Position numbers and translations under genes: made by a program. Source: Apus apus (Eukaryota; Chordata; Aves; Apodiformes; Apodidae). Taken from it: a stretch of DNA of 64,000 nucleotides. Positions within the stretch are counted from its first letter, which is position 1. Every line of letters starts with the position of its first letter. Below, one piece after another: positions 39,131-50,800 of this stretch. The stretch is from the NCBI RefSeq assembly GCF_020740795.1, contig NC_067286.1, positions 34,849,503 through 34,913,502 on the forward strand, written 5' to 3'. The notes below the pieces were generated by a model, which had not been told where the DNA came from, ran no database searches, and saw only the letters and a program-made list of their open reading frames with translations.

Positions 39131-39667
39131 AATCATCAGTATTTTTTATATTTGCAGTAAAAAATTTGTATGTTCAATGCAGTGTCAACTGAATCTACTG
39201 CCTTTAACAATTGCAGCTTTTGAGAAGGGGAGGTACATTTAAAATGTTGCAACTTAGGGCAAAGTAGTATCCCATGAAGGATAAACAGTCTTAATTTAAA
39301 AAGATTGCTAATGGTGGTAACCCTCTGGACAGATACTGTTTTTTATAAATCCATTGTATCTAGTAATGAGTACAGAGTAATTCATCTTTGTAGTAGAGAA
39401 CAGTCCTTGCTCAGAAGGGATTTCAGGCTGTGGCTGTTCTCTGTGGAAACTCTCAGATTAGTAGTAAGATTCAGAACTGGATATGTGCTTTATGGATACT
39501 GTATGTAGGCACTACACATACATAGTAAACTGCTAATATTTTGCAACTTTTTTTTTATTTCAAAACTTTATGACTAATTCTGATGATACTAATTTTTACG
39601 TAGTTAGGCATAAGGGTTAAAACTTTGAGAAGCACTTTTAATTGCCACTATTTTCTTTCTCTTACAG

Positions 39668-39762
39668 TGGTGGGAAGGACAGCTGTTACAATATGATGCA
39701 GTGTGTTGCTGCTGGGCATCAGATTGTTGCTTTAGCCAATTTAAGACCTGCCGAAAACACAG
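39668..39762 (+). CDS. DPH6: DPH6 coding exon 2 (PP-loop ATP-binding segment)
   Basis: The 95-base exon is bounded by a TTCTCTTACAG acceptor and a GTATGA donor. It completes Ser8 and encodes residues 9-39, GGKDSCYNMMQ onward to RPAENT, plus the first base of codon 40. With Ser8 it forms SGGKDS, the PP-loop signature of the ATP pyrophosphatase (adenine nucleotide alpha-hydrolase-like) fold that binds ATP phosphates. The following AAGHQIVALANLRP block is almost identical to mammalian DPH6, as far as I remember that sequence. There is no frameshift or internal stop. The exon leaves phase 1 and joins exon 3 as G|GG (Gly40). Confidence 0.96.
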
Positions 39763-42096
39763 GTATGACAAGCACATTTCTTAGAGGAGATTATTTATTT
39801 ATTTATTTATTTATTTATTAGAAACAATAGAGGCACAGCTGTGCCTGAATTAAGTTCCTTTATGTGTTTGTATGTAGTTTTACATATTGAAGGGCAATCT
39901 AGAAATCTGAAAAGACGTAGAAGAAGGAAAATGCTATGGAGACATATTAAATATATTTTTCCTCAAAGGGGAAAGAAGCACAAGAAGAGTAAAAGAGAGG
40001 CTTATGCAGGTTGAAAAAGGGAAAATACAAATATTCCTGGTAGTAAACAAGGGGATTGTGTGAGTTAAGTGGCACAAATAGTAAATGTAGTTGAAGACAT
40101 CATCAAACAAAACGAGCACTGTAGTCTAGAAAAGCTTTAAATTGACATAAACCATTCTAGCTGACAAAAATGCAGTTTTACTGCTGATCATTTGTTTTTA
40201 ACCTGATGGATCTTTATCCATTACTCTAGCCCAGCTTTTTTTAACTGAATTGAGGAATTGATCCAGATTATAATTGATGTTAATGCACTTCCTTTTCCTG
40301 CCTTTTTACATCGTCTTAGCTTGGACCAATTTTTGGATAAGTTCCTCACAGGCTGCACCTAGACTTATTTCTGTGAAAGAGAATGGGAGAAACTAAGGTA
40401 GTCTTAAATCAGTGGTGAGGTGAGAAGGTGTGCTGAGTGCTTCTGTGTTGGACTAACTGAGACTTGAAGAGGTTAGTTGTTTTCCAGTTGGTAGGGGAGA
40501 ATCAACGTATATTAAAGGATTAAATGTGATATCGGGTACCTGTATGGTAAGAAGATACCTAGAGAAAGTGAAGGAAAAAGGGAGCTGCTATCACAAATGA
40601 GTCACAGATGGAAATGGCAAATGCTAGGGTGTACAGGACCAGTTTTTCTATCTGATAGCTAGCATATAATAATCTCTAGTCTTGTTGAAATATGTTGTCT
40701 TTAAACTAATTTATCCACATCAGAAATGTAGAATATTGTCATTAAAATCATAAAATGCTCTCTTTAAGTATGTAGTTGAAATTTTGTGGAAAGTTAATTG
40801 AGGTGCTTCAGGCAACAGTGGATTCTATGTCATATATTTTATTTTATCTTGTACCACTGTTGCCTGGAGAGTCTCAATTAATAAAGAAACTGTATTCTGA
40901 ACTGAATATCAGTTTAAAGATCTTGTCATATTCATGTGTGTTGAAAACCACTGAGTTTTCTTTTAAAGCAGCTCTTCTGGTCTAACTTGGTTAGTTGTGA
41001 TTATGGGTTTGCAGTTGCCCATTTTGAGCAAAAGTGTATCTGTTGTATGGCATCAAATATGACCTAATTGTTACATCACAAATTAGTTATCTTTTACATA
41101 TTACAGACCTTTCTTTCTGCAAGATGTGCTATATTGGTATGCAGCAGAGACACTTAATGTGTTTGTGTCAGTTAAGAGAAGTTCCAATATTACAAAGTAG
41201 CATTAAAATAGGGAACTGTTTTAGCTTTCAGTAAATGAGGTGGAGATTTCACCTATAATGGTGTATTGCTTTATCAGTCTGATTGAAAAATTATCTGGAA
41301 GATTATATATGTAAACAGTTTATCACATAGTTTGAGGTTTAATTCTAACCCTCACTATCTGCATTTTAGCGGCTTTTTACTTACCTGCTAGCTACAAACT
41401 GCTCATAAGAAAATTCAGTTAAATCTTTCTCCTGGTTAAGGAAAGAATGGCAGACTTGATGTCATTTCAAGCTGAATTTTTAAAAAGAGTGAAGGTAGGA
41501 AGGGTCTGGATATTATAACAGATTTGCTTTTCTTTTGTATCTTAATTAATGTCAAAACATTGTAGCAGTCTACTTTTATTCTACTGAAGGTAAAGTAATA
41601 TCTTCTTTCTTGATGACCATTTTAACATCTTGCTAACATTTGATAATTTTCAGAGTGAAGTTTTTGGAAATTTTGCCAACCTATTGCTTATTCTTGGTAT
41701 TGCAGCGTGTTCCAAATGACATGCTCTAACTATGTTGAAATGTGCCTGGGTTTGTGCCTCTGAACTGTCTTCCTGTTTAAATTATCATATAAATAGTAGC
41801 AGGATTGGACAATTATGAGACTTTTGGGTGAAGCAGGGAGGAATACTAAAGAAGAAATAGACACCACAATTTTTAAATCAGCAGCATGTTTGTGACAGAT
41901 GTCTTTCTCTCCATACGTCTGTTGGGTGGAGAAATCTTTTTGTTTCTTTCCATGTTTATAGAGTTATTGTCACCAAGTATCTGTTTGTGAAGTGAAAACT
42001 ATTAACATTTAGATTTTCTTCATACTTTGTAGTATTATGATTATTTGTAGTTGTTGCAATACTGTACCTGATATAATTGTTTCTTGATTGTGACAG
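39763..42096 (+). other. DPH6: DPH6 intron 2
   Basis: A 2334-base intron with a GTATGA donor and a TGTGACAG acceptor. A (TTTA)n microsatellite begins 31 bases after the donor. The remainder is AT-rich, without recognisable repeats or coding potential. Confidence 0.9.
39794..39820 (+). repeat. (TTTA)n microsatellite next to DPH6 exon 2
   Basis: About six to seven TTTA units start 31 bases downstream of the exon 2 donor. Confidence 0.93.
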
Positions 42097-42290
42097 GGGA
42101 GACTGATGAATTGGACAGCTATATGTATCAGACAGTAGGACACCATGCCATTGACCTATATGCTGATGCTTTGGATTTGCCACTCTATCGTGGTTTCATA
42201 AAGGGTACTAGTGTAAATACTGGAAGAGTGTATACCACATGTCAGGAAGATGAGGTTGAAGACCTTTACCACCTCTTGAAACTTGTTAAG
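42097..42290 (+). CDS. DPH6: DPH6 coding exon 3 (post-PP-loop segment, residues 40-104)
   Basis: The 194-base exon lies between a GATTGTGACAG acceptor and a GTATGC donor. It encodes residues 40-104. The segment DELDSYMYQTVGHHAIDLYA, shared with mammals, and the final DEVEDLYHLLKLVK are strongly conserved. The middle (residues about 71-90) differs from the mammalian sequence as I recall it. The exon ends in phase 0 after Lys104. The three exons total 312 bases, exactly 104 codons, and line up with human residues 1-104 without a gap. The full protein is usually about 267 residues, so roughly the C-terminal 60 percent is encoded outside this window. No continuation exon was seen up to 64000. Confidence 0.96.
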
Positions 42291-43202
42291 GTATGCTGAA
42301 TGAAAATAATTAAATACTACTTAAATCAGTTTTGAATTTAAGTAAATGATCCGCTTAGGTATTTAAGGAAAGCTCTGAGAAAAAATTTAGGCACTTTTAT
42401 TCTTAAAAGTTTTATTTCCACGCCTTTGTTCTTCTTAGCACTGTAAATGCGTAGCATAACTTTATTCCTTTTTTCTCAATGTAAATCAGACTTATTAATT
42501 CACATTTCAAGCTAAAACCTTGTTTCTGTTTCATGAAAATTTATCTAACTGGTACTCAGCATATACTACAAAAGCTATAATTGTGATAATTATTTAAAAA
42601 TAAAATGTTTATGTAGTTTCATATTCAAAATAATGCATTGCTTGGTTACTGAAATGAGAGATCTTTTGGGTTCTGTGCATTTACCAGTGTATAGATAGTC
42701 TTGCCTAGACAATTCCTTTTGTGCACACTTATGCTCTGTAAACCAGAATCTGCTATTTGTTTGTATGTTGCAGGGCATTCACAAAGTATTACAGAATATT
42801 TTACAATTATAGTAAATGCACATTTTATTTTATTAATCAAACTGGTAGACTACTTTCTGAAACTTCAGTTAAAGGTATTAGTCTTCAGTTCAGGTATTCA
42901 GCATTTTCTGGCCCTCTTTCCTACATTGAAATGAGAATTGAGATTCATGAACCTAGAAGTTTCAGGCTTAGTCTTTGTTCAGTCTTAAAAACTGAAGTTG
43001 CAGATAAGACCTAAGAATGTGGGTTGAGTGCAGAGTGCTTCCTGAGTTGTGTTGGAGCTGAATGTTACATCTTCTAAAACTTTTTAACAGGAAAATCCTG
43101 TTCCTCTAAAGTAAAAGTAAAATAAAAATCATTCACCTCTACTGGAGCAGAAGACTACAAAACAGAACAGTTTATATAAGTCATATGGCCTCAAAGTTGT
43201 GC

Positions 43203-43432
43203 CAGCTGAACTTTATATTGGATATCAGTAAAAAATTCTTCACCAAAGGGTTATCAAGCAGTGGAACAGGCTATCCAGCAAAGTGGTTGAGACACCATCC
43301 CTGGAGGTATTTAAAAGATGTGTAGTCATGAAGCTTAGGGCAATGGTTTAGTGGTAGACTTGGCAGTGTTAGGTTTATGGTTGCACTCAAAGATCTTAAG
43401 GGTCTTTTCCAATTATTGATTATATGATTATG
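43203..43432 (+). mobile_element. CR1 LINE 3' fragment in DPH6 intron 3
   Basis: TTGGATATCAGTAAAAAATT and CTTCACCAAAGGGTTATCAA, then GTGGAACAGGCTATCC and CACCATCCCTGGAGGTATTT, are the degenerate end of CR1 ORF2 (LDIRKNFFT.RVV.HWNRLP...SPSLEVF). The 3' UTR follows (CTTAAGGGTCTTTTCCAA) with a decayed terminus at about 43430. Same strand as DPH6. Confidence 0.85.
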
Positions 43433-44182
43433 CTCTAAACTGCTTCACAGAGGTTTTAAATGGAATGTGCATGTGTTGCAATACAGGAATTGAAAGAAAT
43501 TATTTACAATATTTTTAAACTATTATAATATTAGAAATTAGAAGGACTAGTATATGCAGTCTCTTAAAGCTGCATGCTAACAGCTTTCTGCCGTTGGGTA
43601 ACATAATAAATTACTGATCAATTTAATTAAAAATGGGCAGATTAGAGGCAATTAAGATGACACTTCCTTTTAAATTCTTGCTGTCTTTGGAGAAATGGAT
43701 GCCTGACATACATTAATGCTAATGTTGAATTTTAACAAATTCTGCTTTGGAAGTTTGTATCTGATAGTTATAACTATAGTTGAAAGAGATGTTATCATGT
43801 TTTCTGCAATATAGAAATACTGATTTCAGTATATGATGTTTTAAAGGCACAAATATGTTTTATGTCTTTATGTTGAAGTTTGGATAACCATGCCTTTACA
43901 GTAAAAACTGTCTATGAAATTCTGGTCCAAAAGTTTCAGTAGAAGTCTTGCATATTCTGATGAATAAGTGCAAAATTATCAGCGGGACTTAAACCACAGG
44001 AGCTGTGAGACTGTTTTTTTTTCAATTTAAGAAAAAGAAAGGAACATTTTTCTTTTGTGTATTAACAATAACTTTGAAAGCTTTCTATTTTATTTTTTTT
44101 CACATTTATTTATAACTGCAATTTGTAGCTTAACTATGTAAGTCTTAATCACTGAGAACTTTAAGATTTTTTTTTCCCCCAG

Positions 44183-44365
44183 ATGTTTATAGTTTTAAAA
44201 AGAGAGCTCAATTTGCATTCTTTTGAAGGGAGGGGAGGAATTCTGTGGAAGCTGCGGAAGCCTTGTCAGAATGCATCCTTGAGTGGACGTCATTTCAAAA
44301 CACTGGTCAAACTAACACAGCTCTGGTTTTGTGTCAAATGGTTTAAGCCCAAGCATACAGGAAAG
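44183..44365 (+). other. Candidate cryptic cassette exon in DPH6 intron 3
   Basis: A strong polypyrimidine tract and acceptor (a T-run then CCCCCAG, ending 44182) precede 183 bases, exactly 61 codons, with no stop in the frame continuing from DPH6 exon 3 (phase 0). A GTGTGT donor follows AAG at 44365. The encoded peptide (FIVLKRELNLHSFEG, then FKTLVKLTQLWFCVKWFKP) does not resemble the known continuation of DPH6. It could be a rare alternative exon or a coincidence. Confidence 0.2.
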
Positions 44366-47124
44366 GTGTGTCAAGATCAAAATCACACAGTGTGTCTCGC
44401 TTTCATTTTGTAAAGAATGCTTGTACTGCAAGTACTTAAATAAAAAATTTAAACACATTTGAAAAACTAGTATGAATTCAAAAGCATCTGCTGATATTTT
44501 TAAAAACAATGTTATGAGAACAAGATTTCTGAAAAGTTAAAAATTCCCCTGCAGTGCTAGGAAACTTAGGACAACAGTCCTCTTTCTGGTTCATGGGACT
44601 CGGAAAGTGGCATTGACTGCCGACGACAGTAAATCTGCTAATTTAACTGTCAGAAACCAAGATGGTTGATAGGTATGAAGAAAATTTATTTTTATTTTTC
44701 AGTTGCCCAGATTTTAATTCTGTATTCAATATATATTGTGAAACATCAGAGTATTTATATGTCTGAAGGTATCTTGCTACACAGTCCTCTCCTGATGGAA
44801 GAATATTTACTTTGTGAAACATGTAACTCCTGAACTCTAAGGATTAATTTACTCTTCTCTCTACATTACTGAATAGGGATTGCTGATAGCCTTGTTTGTC
44901 CATGTTTCTTGCTTTGTGTGTTGGAGCTTTTTCCAGCAAAGCTTGTAAGCACGACAGTTTCTTAGTTACCTGAATTAGCCTTCATGGTTTTATCATAGTG
45001 CTGTCTTTGAAACCAGGAAATGTGTGGGAAAATTGTGTCTCTTTTCCTTTAGTGGTTGGAAAGGCTGGAGCATGGAAGCATTTTAATGAAGCATTCCTAC
45101 AACATATTCCTCAATATAGAATTATTTAACTGCTTTCTCCCCTTTTCATTATGATCTTGTCCAAATAAGACATTGGTGTTTTATGCAAGCACAAACAAAA
45201 GTGGTGTTAGATGGGTTGAATGTTGGGTTGTTTTCTGTATCTTATAGAACCACAGTTACACTTTTAAGGCAGCAGTTGTAGCAGCTTTCAGACCCTACAA
45301 ACCAAGGCAAGATAATTTGTTTCAGTTATGGGTTTCAGTTGACAGTTCTGTCCTGTTCCAAGTTTCTTGTCCTATCTCCTTTGCTCTGTGAAGTCTTTGC
45401 CTTTATTTGGTAAGTTTCTGCTGTTGGAGTATTTTGTAGAATTTTAGCAAATTTTTTTTTTCTTCTAGCTACTTCTTCATCTTTTTCAAGAACACCTTTC
45501 AGTACTGGAGTTTTTTGAAATTAGTATTTAAAAATGAACTCTATTATTTCTTTGTAGTGCTTATATAAAGTGTGCAGCCTGATTTTCAGTGCATTTTCAG
45601 TCTTAACATGTTATTATTTCTGTCAGAGTTCTTTCTGTGGTGCACTTTGTGGGTTCAGAACCTGGAAGCTTAGAAGAAAACAAGCACTACACTGGAAAGA
45701 AATTAATATATTGAATCTCAGGACTGAAAGATTGTTAATTACGATGTCGCCATTGATCGACAGCTTAAAAATAAGAAGTGATGTTTGATATATTGGATGT
45801 ATGAAATATTTCAATAATAAATACCTTTGCTTGTGGCACTATTTAATTTTATCAGTAATGGGGATGGGGAAAGAAAAAAAATACATTTTCTAAGATATTT
45901 TTAGATTCTTAAGCAGGGATCTTATAACCTAGTCAGTTAGTAAGAATAAGTAACACAGTTTTTAGTTACAAAAAGAAAGAGCTTATTAATAGAGGCAGAC
46001 TCCCCTGTTAAATAGTTATTTTTTTAAGGATGGGATCATGATTTTTGAAATGGATCCAGACTGATGTTTACTGAAGACAGGAAGTATTCCTGTCTGATAC
46101 TTAAAATTGGAGTAGCTATATGATTTTGGATGTTATTTAAGATGATACTTTGTCTCACACAGAGTACTATGCCTGTGCAAGTTTAGGTGGAATAGAGGTA
46201 ACTTAGGTCCCGTTATTCGGTGAAACTCCCTAAGACTTGGAGTTCTTCCGGAAACAGTTGTTCAGAGTTTAAGATGAATGGATGAAGTACAAGGCCTTTG
46301 GATAGGGATTAATTCCCTTAGAAGATAAAGTCTGCAGTTCCTCATTGGTGCTAATACTCTGCCATGCTAAGGAAACAGTCTTCCTTCCACCCTTCTCCAG
46401 AATTTAGCTGCTGTGGCCACTGGGTAAAATAAGTTCTCGGTTTTAGTCTTGTGACTGACTTTCAGTATTTTTTGTACAGCCCAACACCTAGGTGATCCCA
46501 TCAGGAAAAGTATATGAATAAATGTAATGTAGTAGTCTACTGTAGGCTATGCATCACTGTCTTCACTGTTATAAAATGTGTTTAAGATAGACAGTGAAAA
46601 ATAGTAATTTGGCTTTTAGATGTCAATTTTAATCAGACCAGTTGAGTAATTTTAACTGATAGGAATAAGGTTTGCCGATTATCTTAGGAGCTCCAAATAT
46701 TATTTATTAGTTAGGGAATGCTGATAGACTTCAGAAATCTGTAATCTGAAGACCTCACCGTTAACCAGACTATTCAGATGTTGCAGAACAGTTCTGTTCT
46801 AGTCATCATTTCCAGTGTTTTCAATTGCAGAAAATCTGATCTTTTCCCTGTTACAATTTGAGTTAGTTTCCAAAATAATGATCCTCCTTAATTTTTTCTC
46901 CTCTATTGTAGGATGATTGCAAATCAAGAATATTGTGTCTGTGATATTTTGATAGATTACATATAATTAATCAATTGAAACATATAATGCATGTAGAGCA
47001 AGTGAAATTATAACATTAGTATTGAGAAAACATCCTAAAAATCTTTAGAACCCAGGTAGGCAGTACAGTGATAGATAAAATAATGGAATTTATTTTTTGG
47101 GCCCTCTACTACTTTAGTAGAGTA

Positions 47125-47358
47125 GTAGACATTAGACTGGACATTAAGAAAAAAATGTTCACAGAAAGAGTGGTTAGACACTGGAATAGGCTGCCCAGGG
47201 AGCTGGTTGAGTCACCATACCTGGATGTGTTTAAGGGTCGTTTGGATGTGCTGTTGTTGGATATTGTTTAGGGAAGAACTTTGTAGAGTAGGGATGGTGC
47301 TTGGACTCGGTGATCCCAAGGGTGTTTTCCAACCTGAATAGTTCTATGATTCTATGTT
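47125..47358 (+). mobile_element. CR1 LINE 3' fragment in DPH6 intron 3
   Basis: The reading [20 protein letters not shown], then [20 protein letters not shown], is the CR1 ORF2 C-terminus, still open from 47125 to the ORF end near 47271. The 3' UTR then ends in TTCTATGATTCTATG at 47343-47357, the canonical CR1 terminal repeat. The intact end and open frame make this one of the younger copies in the window. Confidence 0.93.
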
Positions 47359-47802
47359 GATTCAATAAATATTTGGAGACCATATCTCTTAGCACATTTC
47401 TTTTTGACTTAATACATGAAATTTAAATGTGAGCTTTTAGAAATTGTATGAAATGGCTGCCTACACTGAAAAGAAATAATTGACCATAAAATAAGTTGGG
47501 GTTTTATGGAGACAAAATATTTGCTGTGGTTTTTCATGTGGCATAGACTAAGTTCCTCTACATTTTATAATTACTAGATTTTTAACTGTGAGAATTTGAG
47601 TTGTCCCTTGCACACATGTTCAACAATTTTTTGTTTTAATTGACTTGTTATTTTTTTCTTTTAAATAATTCTGGACTGGAGCTCTGTAGCTTCCTCCAGC
47701 TAGGGGATGACCATTGTCATCAGCAGTGAGTAAGAGCATGAATTAAGGGAAGATGTAAGAAGTAATTGTATAGTTGGCAGTGCTTTAAGTGGTGTAAAAA
47801 TA

Positions 47803-47885
47803 ATTTTATTTGTTTTGGGTTTTTTAGGGGGTGGGTTTTTTTGTTTGTTAGTTTGTGGTTTTGGTTTGGTTGTTTATTTGTTTCA
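47803..47885 (+). repeat. GT-rich low-complexity tract in DPH6 intron 3
   Basis: TTTGTTTTGGGTTTTTT, then AGGGGGTGGGTTTTTTTG, then TTTGTTAGTTTG and GGTTTTGGTTTGGTTG make an almost C-free stretch on the transcribed sense strand. Confidence 0.85.
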
Positions 47886-50800
47886 ATTTTAAAATGAGAT
47901 GGGAACAAGGACATTTTTTAATCAACAGGATGCCTGCTGTTCTCCATGTCTCATCTGAACTGTTCAGGAAGGCTTGATTTATTTATTTATTTTTATTTTT
48001 TTCCAGAAGGGTATCTTGAGCAACATCTTTGAAGTAGTTTTTTACCGTGAGAAATGTTGAAGTTTATGTAAACAAAAAAGTCACTGTATTTCTCCCTGTT
48101 AGTTATGTGGAGTTGTTTTCACTCGCTCTCAGTCTTTTTGTGTTAATATTGAATAAGCAGAGACAGTCAGGCTGGTCGTGAAAGATGGTAAGCAAGCCTG
48201 AGGGCTTGTTCTGGTCAGCTTTAAACCTCTGATTGCCAGGTTTTCCTAATTTCCCACTTCCAGGGCATCTCTAGTGTGACCTTGCCTGCTGAATATGATG
48301 TTCTGGGTTGCAAGATTCTCACATGCATTTGGAAATGGGCAGCCAGGCATTGTTTACAGGACGCCAAGTGAACCGTGCACTCGCAGCAAGTTTGATAAAC
48401 ACTCATTTCCTCCTTTTATCAGTGAGATTGCAGAATGTGAAGTATGAGTTTCCAGTTTTACTCATTCCCTTCAAACCTTTTCCTGTTTAAAAACTGAATC
48501 TCACTAATTGGATGATGATACATCCTTAGATTTTGTTTTGCTTTTTTGTTATTGTTGTTTTGAATTCTACTTGACTGGTCTCTGCACTTGATTTCAGTGC
48601 CTACCTTGACCAGGTTTGGCAGACTTTCTGATAAAAGCTTTCCATTTGTTCAGCCCAGAAAAGGCGCATCCCTATCAATGTAAAGTGAATGTTAATTAAC
48701 AGTAATGGCTTCTAATCACTTTGCTTTTATACTCCTTTAGGAGCACTGCTATTATCCAATGTAGTTAAGTGAAATGCTTGTATATGAATCAACAATGCTG
48801 TATGTCTTCTCACAGCTATTGCTCATAATCAAGCTTTGAATAAATTACGAGAGTAAAATTGGTTTTAATGTGCTGTATTGCTTGGGGAGAAAGGAGCCTC
48901 AAGTATCTTGTTAAAAATCTTGAATATTTAGAGTGTTATCTGTTAACATTTTGGCATTCAGTATTGTAGTTAAATGGAAAAATATATTAAAATGTTTAAG
49001 TCAATTTTGTAAATGTTATCAAAACTTTTTTCATGGTTTGATTTTTACTTAAGTGGCATGCATAGACTCAACAGTCTCAGAAACAGCCCCGTTTGGATCC
49101 AATTGCACATCTGTAGGAATGAACTACAACATTTCTGAGATTAAAAAGCCGTTAGATTTTTACATAGAAGAAGCATGTATCTTGAGAACTTCACCTGTTT
49201 TAGCCTAGTGTTCTAGTGTGTATTTAGTAGGTTAATATTAATTTCTTTTACTAATGCTGTTTATAATAGGTAACAAACTGTTAGTTTTGTTTACATGCAT
49301 GCAACCTACCTGCCTGCCTCCAATCATACATACTGTAGAAGGAGTATAAAAGTGATAGAATTAAAGAATAAAATAAAGTGCAACTTTATTTTAGCAAAAC
49401 TAGACTGTTATAAACAAGAGTTAAACAGATTCCTAGACTGGTAGTATTTTCAGCGATTTAAAATTAATTCTGATTTAGAAACAGAATTAGGCTAAAGACA
49501 GACTATATATGAATTTGAAATGTATTGAACTTTTCTACTTTACATTGCACGTACAGGGCCTGTTTGGAAGCCAAAGATGGCAAAACCTAGATGAAATTGC
49601 TTTCTGACTTGCACACTAGTTTTTTATTTTATTTATCTTTTATTAACAAGATACTTGAAACAATTACTTGAATCACTTAGAAGGAATTCCAGGTCTTGGT
49701 GTCTATGAAGGAACTGAGGGCTTTCTTAGTAAGTATGTTGTCAGTTTTTGCTATAAAAAATAAACATATTGGATTTTCTGTGGCAGTTTCCTTTTGTGTA
49801 GTACCTCTGTCTTTGCATGCTTAAAGACACAAATCCTCCAGTTACCAGCACAGTTCTTTTGCATATGGATGTGAGTGAGTATCCACAGGCACTATCTGTG
49901 TTTTTTTAAATTCAGTCACATGGCTATAGACAATTTTCTGGTAGATGTTTTGTTTGTTTGAGCATCTTATCTGTTAACATTTATTCTTTGGTTTATTATG
50001 AAGTTATTACCTAACTTACTTTGAAAATACCTTCCATATAGCTTTTCCTCTTTAAATGTGAATTTCAGTCAGTGTTCATAGAAGTCCTGTTGTTTTTTGC
50101 TGTATTACTGTAAAACATGCTGCTTGTGGGTTTTCCCACCAGATTGCTGAAAAAGAGCAACACCTTCTCTACAGTTTCATTTAAATATATGATGCTCTCC
50201 GTATCTTATTTCAGAACTCCTGTTTCTAGTTTGGCATATTCACCATGCTTTTTAAGGTTAAAAATGAAAAAGTAAAAAATTTAATTATCTTATTCTGTGC
50301 TGAGGTAACTGGGTGCTTTATATTATTTACACTTCCCGTGAGGCAGTGGTAATATATTTTTTAAAATCTATTAGTGTTTAATGAAATGGAGTTTGGGTTA
50401 GTTCTAATGAAATGCAATCAAGGGCAGGTGAGCTTTCATAGAAACAAACAGTAAAACACTTATCAGATTTGTCTTCATAAATATTTTTATCTCTGAAGCT
50501 CATTCTTTGTGTAAAAATAATTTTGCTTTCTTATAGAATTACAAAGTTATTTAAGCTGACTTATTTAACATCCTCCCCTTTGATATAAATGTCATACCTA
50601 CAGCAATTGCATGATTACATTATTTTCCACTGGACACTTACCATTTCTGATCTGTGTATTTAAAGGTAATTCTTCTGGAAAGGCTGGGATTTCATTTGGT
50701 TTATATTGCACCAACGTTCAGAATAGAAATGATTGATTTGTAACTGTCGTTATGAAAAGGAATAAAACAGAAGCGGCCCTTTACACTGTAAAAGGACTGT

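Larger units (their letters stand above)
35608..39667 (+). other. DPH6: DPH6 intron 1
   Basis: A 4060-base intron with a GTAACC donor and a TTCTCTTACAG acceptor. The first 0.6 kb is CpG island and contains long open frames on both strands that look like GC artefacts. The rest is AT-rich and non-coding. It holds a 21-bp tandem duplication at 37253-37294 and a T16 run at 39115-39130. I saw no CR1 copy in it. Confidence 0.9.
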
